DNA from: Pseudomonadota bacterium
GTDB taxonomy: Bacteria > Verrucomicrobiota > Verrucomicrobiia > Limisphaerales > SXTU01
NCBI GenBank assembly: GCA_009922615.1
Contig: RFVF01000040.1
Location: 1-41,350, forward strand
Length of the DNA stretch: 41,350 nucleotides
Direction of reading: 5' to 3'
Part shown: positions 17,863 to 26,451 of the stretch, piece by piece
Numbering within the stretch: the first letter of the stretch is position 1
Layout: each line of letters opens with the position of its first letter
Notes under the pieces: generated by a model
Database searches by the model: none
Told to the model about the DNA's origin: nothing
Seen by the model: the letters and a program-made list of their open reading frames with translations, nothing else
Position numbers and translations under genes: made by a program

Positions 17863-20289
17863 TTACGGATTCGGGGTCTTCGGCAAATCCAGAAAGTCGG
17901 TGGACTTCTGCTGCGTGTCGGGTGCGGCAGGCGGGACGGGGGTAACCGGCGGCACGCCCGGTTTACGTTGACGCTCTTCCAAAAGCTGCTTGCGGAGGGC
18001 TTCGATCTCGGCGTCTTGCACGCGCTTGAGTTCCCGGGCTGATTCCTCGGCCGCGCGTTTCTTGGCCTTTTCTTCCTCGTCAGCGATGCGTTTGATTTCC
18101 TTGCGTTCCGTTTCGCGGACGGTCGCCTCGACGCCGCGGATGGTGGGCGAGCGCTCGCGCTCGGCCTGCGCGGCGAGGATCAACACGATCAGCTCGACGC
18201 GCGTGGGATTTTCGCTCGTGGAGCGGAAAAGCACGCCCAAACCGGGGATGTCCTTCAGCCCAGGCACGCCGCTGACGGACTTGGTTTTCTTGGTGCGAAT
18301 CAGGCCGCCGAGGATGATCGTTTCACCGTCCTTCACGGCGACCTTCGCCTGTGCTTGGTGACGCACGGTCTTGGGCACTTCGAGGTTTGCGTCGATCTTC
18401 ACCGAGCCGCCTTCGCTTTCAATCGTCTGGTTGATGTCGAGCACGACGAGGCCGTCGGCCGTGATCAGCGGCAACACTTGCATGTTGATGCCGATCTGAA
18501 GCTGCTGGATCTGGTTTTGCGAGCCGACGCCGACACCGAACGTCGTGCCGGTCACATAGGGCGTGGTGCCGCCGGAGAAGATCGTGGCGGCCTCGGCGTG
18601 CGACGTCTGGATGCGCGGGCGGGAGAGAATCTCGGAATTGGAATCGCGCTCGATGAGCGAGATGGCGGCAGCCCAGTTGTTGCCGATCTGCGCCAGGTAG
18701 CCAAAGCCGCTGGTGGCCGGACCGACGAGCGCCGTGGCGTTGGTGGAGAAGGTGAAAATGGAGTTGATGCCGCCCTTGCCGGCAAAATTCGCGCCGGGGG
18801 CAGCCGTTTTCTGACCGACGCCAAAGCTTGTATCCCGCGAGGTGTCCACGTTGGTCTCGAAGATCAACGCCTCGATCAACACCTGCTGCTGCGGCACGTC
18901 GATTTCCTTCAACAGTTTGGTGAGCATCGCCAGCTCGTTCGTGGTGGCGAGCACGAGGAGGGAATTGCTGCGGTCGTAGGGGATGATGCGGGCCTCGCCG
19001 AGCAACGGCGCGGAACCGGTGCGGCCGCCGGTGATGTTGCTGACGATCTGGTTGAGCCGCTGCTGAAACTGATTTTGCGCGGTGCCGGGCTGGGCAGCGC
19101 CCGGCGCGGCGGGATTGATACCCGGCTGCGTCCCAAAAGGCTGCGCGCCACCCGTTCCCTGCAGGCCGGTGTTGCCGCCGAAGGCTGACCCGCCGGTGCC
19201 GCGCCGGGAGGCCCCGGTGGTGCCGCCGCGAACGCCCGAGGACCCGCCCCCCGTGCCGGCCGCGCCGCCGGACGTGAGGCTACCGAGCACCTGCGCAACA
19301 TCTGCGGCGAGCGCGTAGTTGATGGGAATGACTTTAAACTGCTCGTCCGACGGCACGGATTTGTCGATCTTCTCGAGCACTTCCATCATGCGCTTGATGT
19401 TGATGGCGTTGTCGCGGATGACGATCACGCCGGTCGCATCAATCGGCAGCAGTCCATTCTGACCTAGCGAGGCGAAGGGCTGTAGGGCGGAGACGATTTC
19501 ACTGGGCTTCGCGTATTTCACCTCGACGATCTTGGTGGTGTATTGACCAGCCTCGGGCAGGTCACTCGCTTTGTTTGTGTTGAACATGGCGCCCTGCTGG
19601 CCGGCATTGGCCGTGGCCACAACGGTCAGGAATTTCTCGCCGGTGTAAATCACCGCGATGCCGTTGAGCGACAGCACGCTGTCGATCGCCTGTAAGGTCT
19701 CCTTCACCGTGAGCTTGGTCTGCGCCTTCAACGTAATTTGAACTGGCGGCAGCGAAGTTGGTTTCAACACGGTCCGCCCGGTGAGTTTCGAATAAACTTC
19801 CAACACCTGATCCAACGGGGCCGCTTGAAACTGAGTCATCGCTGAATCGAGGATCTGATCCGGCAGAAAGGTTTCGTCGTCATCGTCCTTGCCGGCCACA
19901 GAAGGCTTGGCCAGACCGTTGGTTCCCAGCGCGCCCGGGCCCGTAGCCCGTGTCGCGTTTGTGGAGGACTCTGTCCCAGGCAAAGTCGGGAAAGCCGGGA
20001 AAGCCGGGAAAGCCGGTGGAGGGCGGGTGGCTGGGTTGTTTGCGGGAAGCGGTAGCGCCGGGAGCGGAGTGAACTGCGCCGGGGCGGTGGTGACGGGCTT
20101 GGTTGTCGTCACGCCCGTGGTCGTGTTCGTCACCGCGCTGACGGCCGAGGGCGCCGTGGGCGCAATGGTCCGCACCGGCTCGACAATCCGACTCTTGCTG
20201 GGAGCCGGTGGGGCGGGCGGCGCAGGCACTTGAGCCCGCAACACGGTCGCGACGGCGAGAAGGAGAAGGCACGCCAGCTTGGATTTCAT
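17863..20289 (-). CDS. gspD: Type II secretion secretin with disordered N-terminus and charged C-terminal tail
   Basis: 808 residues. Signal peptide (LACLLLLAVATVLRAQ), then about 120 residues rich in Pro, Ala and Thr, then secretin N-domains from about residue 145 (LDQVLEVYSKLTGRTVL; VEVKYAKPSEIVSALQ). A Gly/Ser/Pro-rich insert (about 338-415) precedes the secretin pore domain, recognised by VLIEALIFE, SRPRIQTSHAEAATI, VKDGETIILGGLIRTKKTK and GVPGLKDIPGLGVLF. The last 110 residues are a Lys/Glu/Arg-rich predicted helix (ADEEEKAKKRAAEESARELK) ending in a Pro-rich tail, where a pilotin-binding S-domain would normally lie. It forms the outer-membrane secretion channel. Its ATG overlaps the gspM stop (ATGA). 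A PilQ-type role in pilus assembly is the alternative. Confidence 0.88.
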   Translation of the reverse strand: MKSKLACLLLLAVATVLRAQVPAPPAPPAPSKSRIVEPVRTIAPTAPSAVSAVTNTTTGVTTTKPVTTAPAQFTPLPALPLPANNPATRPPPAFPAFPAFPTLPGTESSTNATRATGPGALGTNGLAKPSVAGKDDDDETFLPDQILDSAMTQFQAAPLDQVLEVYSKLTGRTVLKPTSLPPVQITLKAQTKLTVKETLQAIDSVLSLNGIAVIYTGEKFLTVVATANAGQQGAMFNTNKASDLPEAGQYTTKIVEVKYAKPSEIVSALQPFASLGQNGLLPIDATGVIVIRDNAINIKRMMEVLEKIDKSVPSDEQFKVIPINYALAADVAQVLGSLTSGGAAGTGGGSSGVRGGTTGASRRGTGGSAFGGNTGLQGTGGAQPFGTQPGINPAAPGAAQPGTAQNQFQQRLNQIVSNITGGRTGSAPLLGEARIIPYDRSNSLLVLATTNELAMLTKLLKEIDVPQQQVLIEALIFETNVDTSRDTSFGVGQKTAAPGANFAGKGGINSIFTFSTNATALVGPATSGFGYLAQIGNNWAAAISLIERDSNSEILSRPRIQTSHAEAATIFSGGTTPYVTGTTFGVGVGSQNQIQQLQIGINMQVLPLITADGLVVLDINQTIESEGGSVKIDANLEVPKTVRHQAQAKVAVKDGETIILGGLIRTKKTKSVSGVPGLKDIPGLGVLFRSTSENPTRVELIVLILAAQAERERSPTIRGVEATVRETERKEIKRIADEEEKAKKRAAEESARELKRVQDAEIEALRKQLLEERQRKPGVPPVTPVPPAAPDTQQKSTDFLDLPKTPNP
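19985..20014. repeat. 9-bp coding tandem repeat in the secretin gene
   Basis: On the plus strand the unit GGGAAAGCC recurs about three times, preceded by a variant (GTCGGGAAA). It encodes the Phe-Pro-Ala repeat in the secretin's disordered N-terminal region. Being in-frame, slippage would change linker length without a frameshift. Confidence 0.6.
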
Positions 20290-20885
20290 GGACGTTTGGG
20301 GGTTGCGGGGGAGGATTGCTTGCCGGTGGGAGCGGGCTTCTGATAGCTCGCCACCATGGTCAGCTCTCCCATCAGCTTCATCTGCGAAGGATCGGGTTTC
20401 ACGGTCAGGTCACGAATGCGGATGGTGGAATTGTTTTCGCCGAGCGACACCATGAACTTGACCAGCTCGGCGTCGCCGGTGTTCTGAAAGCTGATGCGCA
20501 AGGTCTGTTCGTCGAAATACGCGTTGGCGTTCTGCCCGCTGGACTGTCCGGGGATGCGGTTGACCACGACGATGCCCGAGGCGAGCGCCTTGGCGTCCAC
20601 AGTGCGCATGAGCGCGAGCGCCATCTCGCTCGACGCGAGCTGCGCGCCGCCCACGCCCTTGAGCTCGGTTTCCTTTTTCTGGAGCCGCGGGAGTTGGTCC
20701 ACTTCTTTTTGGTAGTCGGCCAGCAAGCGCTGCACCTTGCTGATCTCCAACTGCACCTTGTTCCAGTCCTGAAAGTGCGGCCAGACAAACATCGCATTGA
20801 CGACGATGAAGAGCACCAAAAGCGCGCCCACGACAATGCGCCGCTCCAGCGCGCCGAGATTCAACTTGTCGAAGAGGGATTTCAT
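20286..20885 (-). CDS. gspM: GspM/PilO-like bitopic assembly protein
   Basis: 199 residues. A short cytoplasmic N-terminus precedes one transmembrane helix (VVGALLVLFIVVNAMFVW), a coiled-coil region (VQLEISKVQRLLADYQKEVDQL) and a small alpha/beta domain (LRISFQNTGDAELVKFMVSLG; IRIRDLTVKPDPS). This is the PilO/GspM architecture: an inner-membrane protein pairing with GspL/PilN and bridging the ATPase platform to the secretin. Identification rests mainly on topology and its position between gspL and gspD; sequence similarity in this family is low. Both boundaries are 4-nt ATGA overlaps. Confidence 0.72.
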   Translation of the reverse strand: MKSLFDKLNLGALERRIVVGALLVLFIVVNAMFVWPHFQDWNKVQLEISKVQRLLADYQKEVDQLPRLQKKETELKGVGGAQLASSEMALALMRTVDAKALASGIVVVNRIPGQSSGQNANAYFDEQTLRISFQNTGDAELVKFMVSLGENNSTIRIRDLTVKPDPSQMKLMGELTMVASYQKPAPTGKQSSPATPKRP

Positions 20886-22276
20886 TCGATCTCAGGGCCG
20901 CGCAGCTCGCAGGCGAGGGTCCAACTGAACTGGCTGGCCGCCGCGCCGCTGCTCTGCGAGGTGGGCGCGCTGACGCTCTTGAACAGCGGCACGCCGTTCA
21001 ACGTGGCCGATTGGAGCGCGCTGCTGTAGTCGGTGAGTTTGCCGATCTGCTCGGCCGGCACTGTGCCGCGCAACGCAATTTTCTGCCCACGTTGGAAGGC
21101 GAAGTCCGTAAGCTGCATCCCTTCGGGGAGCTTGGCGGAGACGGCTTTGAGACTTTCGATGGCGGCGTATTTCAGGGCGATTTGCTCCTGCAACACCTGA
21201 ATGCGAGCCTTGGTGACCAGCGCGTTCGTGTAGGAGCCGGACAAGTCATTGACCTGCTTCTGCAAATCCGCGTGCTGCTGCTGCGCCTGCTGCAACATCA
21301 CGAAATAGCCCGCCACACCGAGGAGATACAGCGCCACCAACGCGCCCAGCCCGCGTATCCACACGCTGTCCACGAACTGCTGGCGATAGCGCGTGGCAAA
21401 CTCCGGCGGCAGCAGGTTGGCCCGGCTCTCGCCCCGCGCGGCGCGCTGGGCCGCCAGGAGTGCCAGAGTGGCGGCATCGCACGGCTTGGAAATGTCCACG
21501 GGCCCGTCGGAAACTTCACGCAGCACGCGCAGCCAGACTTCCTGGTCCTCGGGCACCGACACGAGTCGGTAGCGCGGCGGGCCGGTGAGCCAGCCTTCGA
21601 GTTCACCCGCCCACGCGGATTTCGCCAGCACTTCACCGAGTTCCCGCTGCCAGTGCTCCGGGCCGGTGAGCTTCACCAGCGTGAGACTGCGCAACTCGCC
21701 ACCATACCACCACGCGATGAGACAGGAATTTATGTCCGCACCAGAGCCGGGATACACCCACGTGCCGTCACCCTCGACCTTCGTGGCGAGGACTTGATGC
21801 AACAACGGCGCTTCCAGCCGGTCCGCGAGGAAGCCGCGGCCTTCCAGAGTGCCGAGAAACTTCTCCACCTCGTGCCGCACCGCAATGAGCACGATGACGG
21901 TCTGCATCTCGCTGGGCACCGAACTGCGGGCGGGCACGGACTCGACGGTCCAGACGATCTGCGCCACTGGCAGCGGGGAAATCTTCTCCAAAGCCAGCTC
22001 GACCATGGACAGGAGTTCGGCACGGTCGCATTTTGGAAATTGAGCGACGCGCAAAAAAACGCTGCCGGCCGGGAGCCAGGCGATGTTCAGCCGGCTGCTG
22101 AAAAGCGCGTGCCAGTCCTTGGCGACCTGTTTGGCCGGCAGGGCCTCGCCGGCAGGGCCGCTGAACTCCTCATCCAGCTCTGCGGCCCCATTGCTGGCCA
22201 CGTTAAAACACCAGAGCCGCCGCCGGTCGGCGGCCAGCTCGAGGACGTTGCAAGCATTGGGGGGCGAAGGTTTCAC
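20882..22276 (-). CDS. gspL: GspL-like protein (PilM-type actin fold fused to PilN-type domain)
   Basis: 464 residues from a GTG at 22276 that overlaps the gspE stop as GTGA. The frame is open to 22561, but those residues are antisense shadow of gspE. The N-terminal two-thirds resembles the PilM/GspL cytoplasmic fold (VFLRVAQFPKCDRAELLSMVELALEKISPLP; IVWTVESV), which recruits the ATPase. It is followed by one transmembrane helix (LGALVALYLLGVAGYFVML), a coiled coil, and a PilN-like periplasmic domain (LPEGMQLTDFAFQRGQKIALRG). It belongs to the inner-membrane platform of type II secretion. The single-gene PilM-PilN arrangement favours GspL over a type IV pilus operon, where these are separate. 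Confidence 0.75.
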   Translation of the reverse strand: MKPSPPNACNVLELAADRRRLWCFNVASNGAAELDEEFSGPAGEALPAKQVAKDWHALFSSRLNIAWLPAGSVFLRVAQFPKCDRAELLSMVELALEKISPLPVAQIVWTVESVPARSSVPSEMQTVIVLIAVRHEVEKFLGTLEGRGFLADRLEAPLLHQVLATKVEGDGTWVYPGSGADINSCLIAWWYGGELRSLTLVKLTGPEHWQRELGEVLAKSAWAGELEGWLTGPPRYRLVSVPEDQEVWLRVLREVSDGPVDISKPCDAATLALLAAQRAARGESRANLLPPEFATRYRQQFVDSVWIRGLGALVALYLLGVAGYFVMLQQAQQQHADLQKQVNDLSGSYTNALVTKARIQVLQEQIALKYAAIESLKAVSAKLPEGMQLTDFAFQRGQKIALRGTVPAEQIGKLTDYSSALQSATLNGVPLFKSVSAPTSQSSGAAASQFSWTLACELRGPEIE

Positions 22277-24039
22277 GCGATCACTCTGCCCGGCTTGGTG
22301 TGGAACGTTGTGGCCGAATCCTCGACGAGCGATTTCAAATGTTCCTCGGTCTGCGTGACACGAAGGACTTCCTCGATGGTGGTGACGCCGGCCTTTACCT
22401 TGTCCCAGCCGTCCTGGCGCAAGGTGCGCATGCCGTCCTCGATCGCCCACGAGGCGATGGTAGTGGCTGGCGAGCGGTTCATGATGAGCGGCCGCAACGC
22501 CTCGGTGACGAGCAGCAGTTCGTGGATGCCCTGCCGGCCTTGGTAGCCGAGCAAGCGACACTCTTCACAGCCCGTGCCCTTCCAAAAGCGGCTCGTGGCG
22601 ATTTCCGCAGCGGGAAAACCGATGCGGTCTAGGTAGGCCGTGTCCACGACCTGCTCGTGTTTACAGTGCGGACAGATCGTCCGCACCAGGCGCTGCGCCA
22701 TGACCGCCTCAACAGACGAGGCAACGAGGAACGGCTCAATGCCCATGTCGATCAAGCGCGTGAAAGCGCTGGGCGCGTCGTTCGTGTGCAGCGTGCTGAA
22801 GACCAGGTGGCCCGTCAGCGCGGCGCGGATGGCGATTTCCGCCGTCTCCTGATCGCGGATTTCGCCGACCATCACGACGTTGGGATCCTGACGCAGGATG
22901 TGGCGCAGGCCCATCGCAAACGTCAGCCCGATGTCCGACCGCACTGCGATCTGGTTAATGCCTTTGAGTTCATACTCCACCGGTTCCTCGATCGTGATGA
23001 TGCGCTTGTGGACCGAGTTGATGGAGCTGAGGAACGCGTAGAGCGTGGTGGACTTGCCAGAGCCGGTCGGCCCGGTGACAAGCATGATGCCGTGCGGCTT
23101 ATAGATGATGTCGCGGATGGCTGTCTCCTCCCTCGGCGAAAAGCCCAGCTTGTCCAGGCTGAGGAAAATCTTCCCGCGCAGCAGCAGGCGCAGCGAGACG
23201 CTTTCGCCATAGACCGTCGGCACCGTCGAGACGCGAATGTCGATTTCCTCACCCTTGATCCGCACGTTGATGCGACCATCCTGCGGCAGGCGCTTCTCGG
23301 AGATGTTCATGCCGGACATCACCTTGATGCGTGAGATGATCGCGGCTTGGAAGCGCTTGAGCTGCGGCGGCAATGGGATCTGGTGCAGGATGCCGTCAAT
23401 GCGGTTGCGGATGCGCAACTCATCCTCCGCCGGCTCGAAGTGGATGTCCGTGGCACGGGCCTTGAAGGCCTCCCAGACGATCTGGTTGACGAACTTGATG
23501 ACGCTGGCCTCCTGATCGCCCTCGGTGATTTCCTTGTCGCTGGCGAGCTCGAGTTCCATCGGCTCGTCCTCGGACATTTCATCCAGCGTCTCGGCCCCGA
23601 CGCCGTAATACTTCTTCAACGCCTTCTCCACCTCGGCGCGCGGCGCGAGCGCAAACCGCACGGGACAGTGCGCGTCGAACTGCACGGCATTGACCAACGC
23701 GGTGTCGAAAGGATTGCTGAGAGCCACTGTCAGCACGCCGTCGGTGAAGCTGGTGGGGATGATGCCGTGCTGGAAAGCGACCTTGGTGGAAATGCGCCCC
23801 CGGGCCTCGACGGGGATTTCCAGCAGCTTGAGATTGACGAACGGCCACTCCAAAGCCGCCGCCAGCTTCTCCAGAAACGCCTCCTCGGTCAGGCCTGCCT
23901 CCCGGGCCATGAAGTCCAGCAACGTCTCCGTCGAGCCGCCTTCAGAAGCCGTGCGCCACAGCTTGGACCACGCGTCGAACTGCTCCGGCGTCGCGAGGGC
24001 GGCGCGGGCAAAGACATTCTTGATGGAAACAAAGGCCAT
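22273..24039 (-). CDS. gspE: Type II secretion / pilus assembly ATPase (GspE/PilB family)
   Basis: 588 residues. An MshEN/GspE N-terminal domain (about 50-150; PVRFALAPRAEVEKALKKYYG) precedes the N2 domain (DIHFEPAEDELRIRNRIDG) and the hexameric ATPase core. The core shows Walker A GPTGSGKSTTLY, an Asp box around ITIEEPVEYELKG, Walker B VVMVGEIRDQETAE and His box STLHTNDAPSA. A zinc-binding CxxC pair typical of GspE/PilB is present (CPHC ... CEEC). It powers pseudopilus assembly from the cytoplasm. It heads a tightly overlapped E-L-M-D run; gspF, gspC and pseudopilin genes are absent here and must be elsewhere. Confidence 0.9.
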   Translation of the reverse strand: MAFVSIKNVFARAALATPEQFDAWSKLWRTASEGGSTETLLDFMAREAGLTEEAFLEKLAAALEWPFVNLKLLEIPVEARGRISTKVAFQHGIIPTSFTDGVLTVALSNPFDTALVNAVQFDAHCPVRFALAPRAEVEKALKKYYGVGAETLDEMSEDEPMELELASDKEITEGDQEASVIKFVNQIVWEAFKARATDIHFEPAEDELRIRNRIDGILHQIPLPPQLKRFQAAIISRIKVMSGMNISEKRLPQDGRINVRIKGEEIDIRVSTVPTVYGESVSLRLLLRGKIFLSLDKLGFSPREETAIRDIIYKPHGIMLVTGPTGSGKSTTLYAFLSSINSVHKRIITIEEPVEYELKGINQIAVRSDIGLTFAMGLRHILRQDPNVVMVGEIRDQETAEIAIRAALTGHLVFSTLHTNDAPSAFTRLIDMGIEPFLVASSVEAVMAQRLVRTICPHCKHEQVVDTAYLDRIGFPAAEIATSRFWKGTGCEECRLLGYQGRQGIHELLLVTEALRPLIMNRSPATTIASWAIEDGMRTLRQDGWDKVKAGVTTIEEVLRVTQTEEHLKSLVEDSATTFHTKPGRVIA

Positions 24040-24088
24040 TCAGCTTCGAAGGCTTGAACGGCGAGACTAGGGAAAAGTTGCGCCGGGA

Positions 24089-24122
24089 GCAAAGGATTTG
24101 CCTCAGGGAAAGTCCTGAGCAA
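24089..24122. other. Two adjacent inverted repeats between prc and gspE
   Basis: GCAAA-GGA-TTTGC (24089-24101) is a 5-bp dyad. CTCAGG (24102-24107) pairs with CCTGAG (24114-24119) around a 6-nt loop, and the stem extends by three pairs if the C at 24101 is bulged. They lie in the 106-bp gap after prc and before gspE. No T-tract follows on the minus strand, so they could be a weak terminator, a processing site, or operators for the gsp run. Confidence 0.35.
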
Positions 24123-24145
24123 CCACCCCGTAACGCAAGCGCGAG

Positions 24146-26329
24146 CTACTCGCTGCGCGGAACGGCGACGATCTCACCGCGCCCGATCTTGGCCTGCTGC
24201 GCCGTGTAGTCAGAGAGGACGTTCAGCGCTTCTCGCAGATACACGTCGATGACCGCCTTGCCGGCATCGGTGTCCGGCACATCCTCGTCTTCTTCGCCGG
24301 GGGGCTTGACCTCGGGCTTTTTCGTTTCGGACTTGCCTGCCTCCTTGCCCTTCTCCTTGGGCTTGGGCGGTTGCACGGCGATGAGCGGGAGGTTCTTGTC
24401 CACCGTCTCGGTCTTCACGAGGAACACCTTGTCCGTGGCGGGCGGGCGAGCTTCCTGTTCTTTCTTGCGCGCTTCAGCCCGCGCCTCGGCTTCCTTCTTT
24501 TCCTGGATGCGTTGAGCCTCGTTCAGCGAAATCGTCTTGTCCGCCCGTTGCTTCTTCACGAGGTCAATGTCCTCACGGATGTAGGCGAAGTCCCGGTCCT
24601 TGGCTAGGCGGTCGGAAGAATGCTTCCGCAGTTCCTCAAGGCCACCGTTAATGCGGTCGGTGCGCTGGTATTTCGCGGGGGGAATGTTGTCAGCTTCCAA
24701 CACGTTCGGCAGGAATGCCTCACCGGTTTCCAGATAATCCAGCACGTTGGGCAGGATGATGTCCGGCGTGACGCCGTGCTTTTGCGTGGTGCCGCCCGCG
24801 ATGCGGTAGAACTTCGAGATGGTGAACTTGAGCTGGCCGGGATCGGAAACCTGACGCGTGCCCATCCATTGGGAAAGCGGGAAGAGGGTTTGCACCGTGC
24901 CTTTGCCGTGGGTGGATTGGTCGCCCACGACCAGTGCCCGCCCGTAGTCCTGCAGCGCCGCCGCGACAATCTCCGAAGCAGACGCGCTGTGATGGCCCAC
25001 GAGCACGACGAGCGGGCCATCGTAAACCACGCGGCCATCCTCGTCTTCGAGCACTTCGATCTGCTTCGGGTTGCGCACCTGCACCACGGGGCCTTTTTTG
25101 ATGAACAGGCCGGTGAGCTCAACCGCCTCGTTGAGCAGGCCGCCGCCATTCCGGCGCAAATCAAGAATCACGGCGGACACCTTTTCCTTTTGCAGGCGCA
25201 CCAAGAGCTTGGCGCAATCCGCCGCGCACTTCTGGTAGAACTGCGGCAGGTCGATCACGCCGAGGCGTTGTTTTTTGCCATCGGGCGTGACGTGGTCGAT
25301 AACCCGGGCGAACGCATACTGCTCGGTAAGCTTGATCTCGTCCCGGATGATACGGATCTCACGGCGTTCCGAGGCGCTGACTCCGTCGGCGGGAATGATC
25401 GTGAGCCGGACCTCGGTGCCCTTCTGACCACGAATCATATCCACCACCTCATTCAACCGCATCCCCACGCAGTCCACCGGGTCCGCTGAGCCCTGCGCGA
25501 CGGCGATGATTTTGTCGCCCGGCTTGAGCTGCTTGCCCAGCTCGGCGGGCCCGCCGGGCGTGAGGCTTTTGATCTTGGTGTAATCATCATCCTCAGGATC
25601 CTGTCCGAGCAGGGCGCCGATGCCGTTGAGCTTGAGCTTCACGTTGTGGATGTCGAAATTCTTGGCGTCCGCCGGGGCCATGTAATCGGAGTGTGGGTCA
25701 AAAGCGTGGCCCAAAGCTGACAGGTAAGTCTGCAGGACCTCGCTGGAGTCGAACTGCTTCATGTTCTTTTGCAGCCGGGCATAGCGCCGCGTGATCTTCT
25801 CCACCGTCTTTTCCGGTTTCTCGGCCAGCAGCTTGCCGTTCAACAGCTCGAACTTCACCCGCTGACGCCAAAGTTCCTGCGCCTCCGCATCATCCTTGGG
25901 CCAAGGCAGCTTGTTGCGCTGCGCGATGAACTTCTCGTCCTTCGTGAAGTCGTGCTGGTCCTTCAACAAACTGCCCACGCGCGCCACACTCGCGTCCAAC
26001 CGTTTGAGATACCGTTCAAAAATCTCGTAAGCCGGAGCCGCGTTGCCAGCCTTGGTCAGGTTTTCCAGGGACTTGCCGTATTTTGCGGTGAACTCATCCA
26101 CGTCGGTTTGCAGAAAAACCATGTGGTTGAAATCCAACGCATCGAAATAATTCTTCAGGTGCACCTCGGCGACCTTCTCGTCGAGCCGCGCGCCCTTGTA
26201 ATGCGCCCGGTCTAGCAAGTCGCCCACCGTCTTGGCGATCCGCCCCGCCTGCTCGCGCGTAAACTCGACCCCGAGCGCGGCGCCCGAAATCAATGCCAAG
26301 GCCAAGCTGGCGGAGAGAATGCGTTTCAT
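24146..26329 (-). CDS. prc: Tail-specific (C-terminal processing) protease, S41 family
   Basis: 727 residues with a signal peptide (ILSASLALALISGAALG). A long helical N-terminal region with LQTYLSALGHAFDPHSDYM precedes a PDZ domain (about 235-330; GIGALLG, GGPAELGKQLKPGDKIIAV, VDMIRGQKGTEV). The S41 catalytic core follows, with nucleophile S452 in SASASEI and general base K476 in HGKGT, matching the Ser/Lys dyad of E. coli Prc. The C-terminal part is charged and helical with a Lys/Glu/Pro-rich linker. It degrades or trims periplasmic proteins from their C-termini. It sits alone between the exopolysaccharide genes and the gsp run. Confidence 0.93.
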   Translation of the reverse strand: MKRILSASLALALISGAALGVEFTREQAGRIAKTVGDLLDRAHYKGARLDEKVAEVHLKNYFDALDFNHMVFLQTDVDEFTAKYGKSLENLTKAGNAAPAYEIFERYLKRLDASVARVGSLLKDQHDFTKDEKFIAQRNKLPWPKDDAEAQELWRQRVKFELLNGKLLAEKPEKTVEKITRRYARLQKNMKQFDSSEVLQTYLSALGHAFDPHSDYMAPADAKNFDIHNVKLKLNGIGALLGQDPEDDDYTKIKSLTPGGPAELGKQLKPGDKIIAVAQGSADPVDCVGMRLNEVVDMIRGQKGTEVRLTIIPADGVSASERREIRIIRDEIKLTEQYAFARVIDHVTPDGKKQRLGVIDLPQFYQKCAADCAKLLVRLQKEKVSAVILDLRRNGGGLLNEAVELTGLFIKKGPVVQVRNPKQIEVLEDEDGRVVYDGPLVVLVGHHSASASEIVAAALQDYGRALVVGDQSTHGKGTVQTLFPLSQWMGTRQVSDPGQLKFTISKFYRIAGGTTQKHGVTPDIILPNVLDYLETGEAFLPNVLEADNIPPAKYQRTDRINGGLEELRKHSSDRLAKDRDFAYIREDIDLVKKQRADKTISLNEAQRIQEKKEAEARAEARKKEQEARPPATDKVFLVKTETVDKNLPLIAVQPPKPKEKGKEAGKSETKKPEVKPPGEEDEDVPDTDAGKAVIDVYLREALNVLSDYTAQQAKIGRGEIVAVPRSE

Positions 26330-26348
26330 ATGTATTGCCGAAAACTTG

Positions 26349-26409
26349 CCCGAGAGCAGGGCGGAATCAACCGGAAATCCGGCGGCTCCGACAGGCGGAC
26401 GGTCTCGGG
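26349..26409. other. 7-bp inverted repeat in the GT4-prc gap
   Basis: CCCGAGA (26349-26355) and TCTCGGG (26403-26409) are perfect complements enclosing a GC-rich stretch with a nested CCGG-AAAT-CCGG. It lies after the GT4 stop and 20 bases before the prc start. It may end the exopolysaccharide transcript or structure the prc leader; no T-tract is present. Confidence 0.3.
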
Positions 26410-26451
26410 TATGGACTGGCCGGATGGTGGATTGTTCAAAATGCCGCGTGG

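Noticed and set aside
21011..22546. A 511-codon plus-strand open frame opposite gspL
   Set aside because: Shadow frame; it crosses the gspE-gspL junction and has no domain signal.
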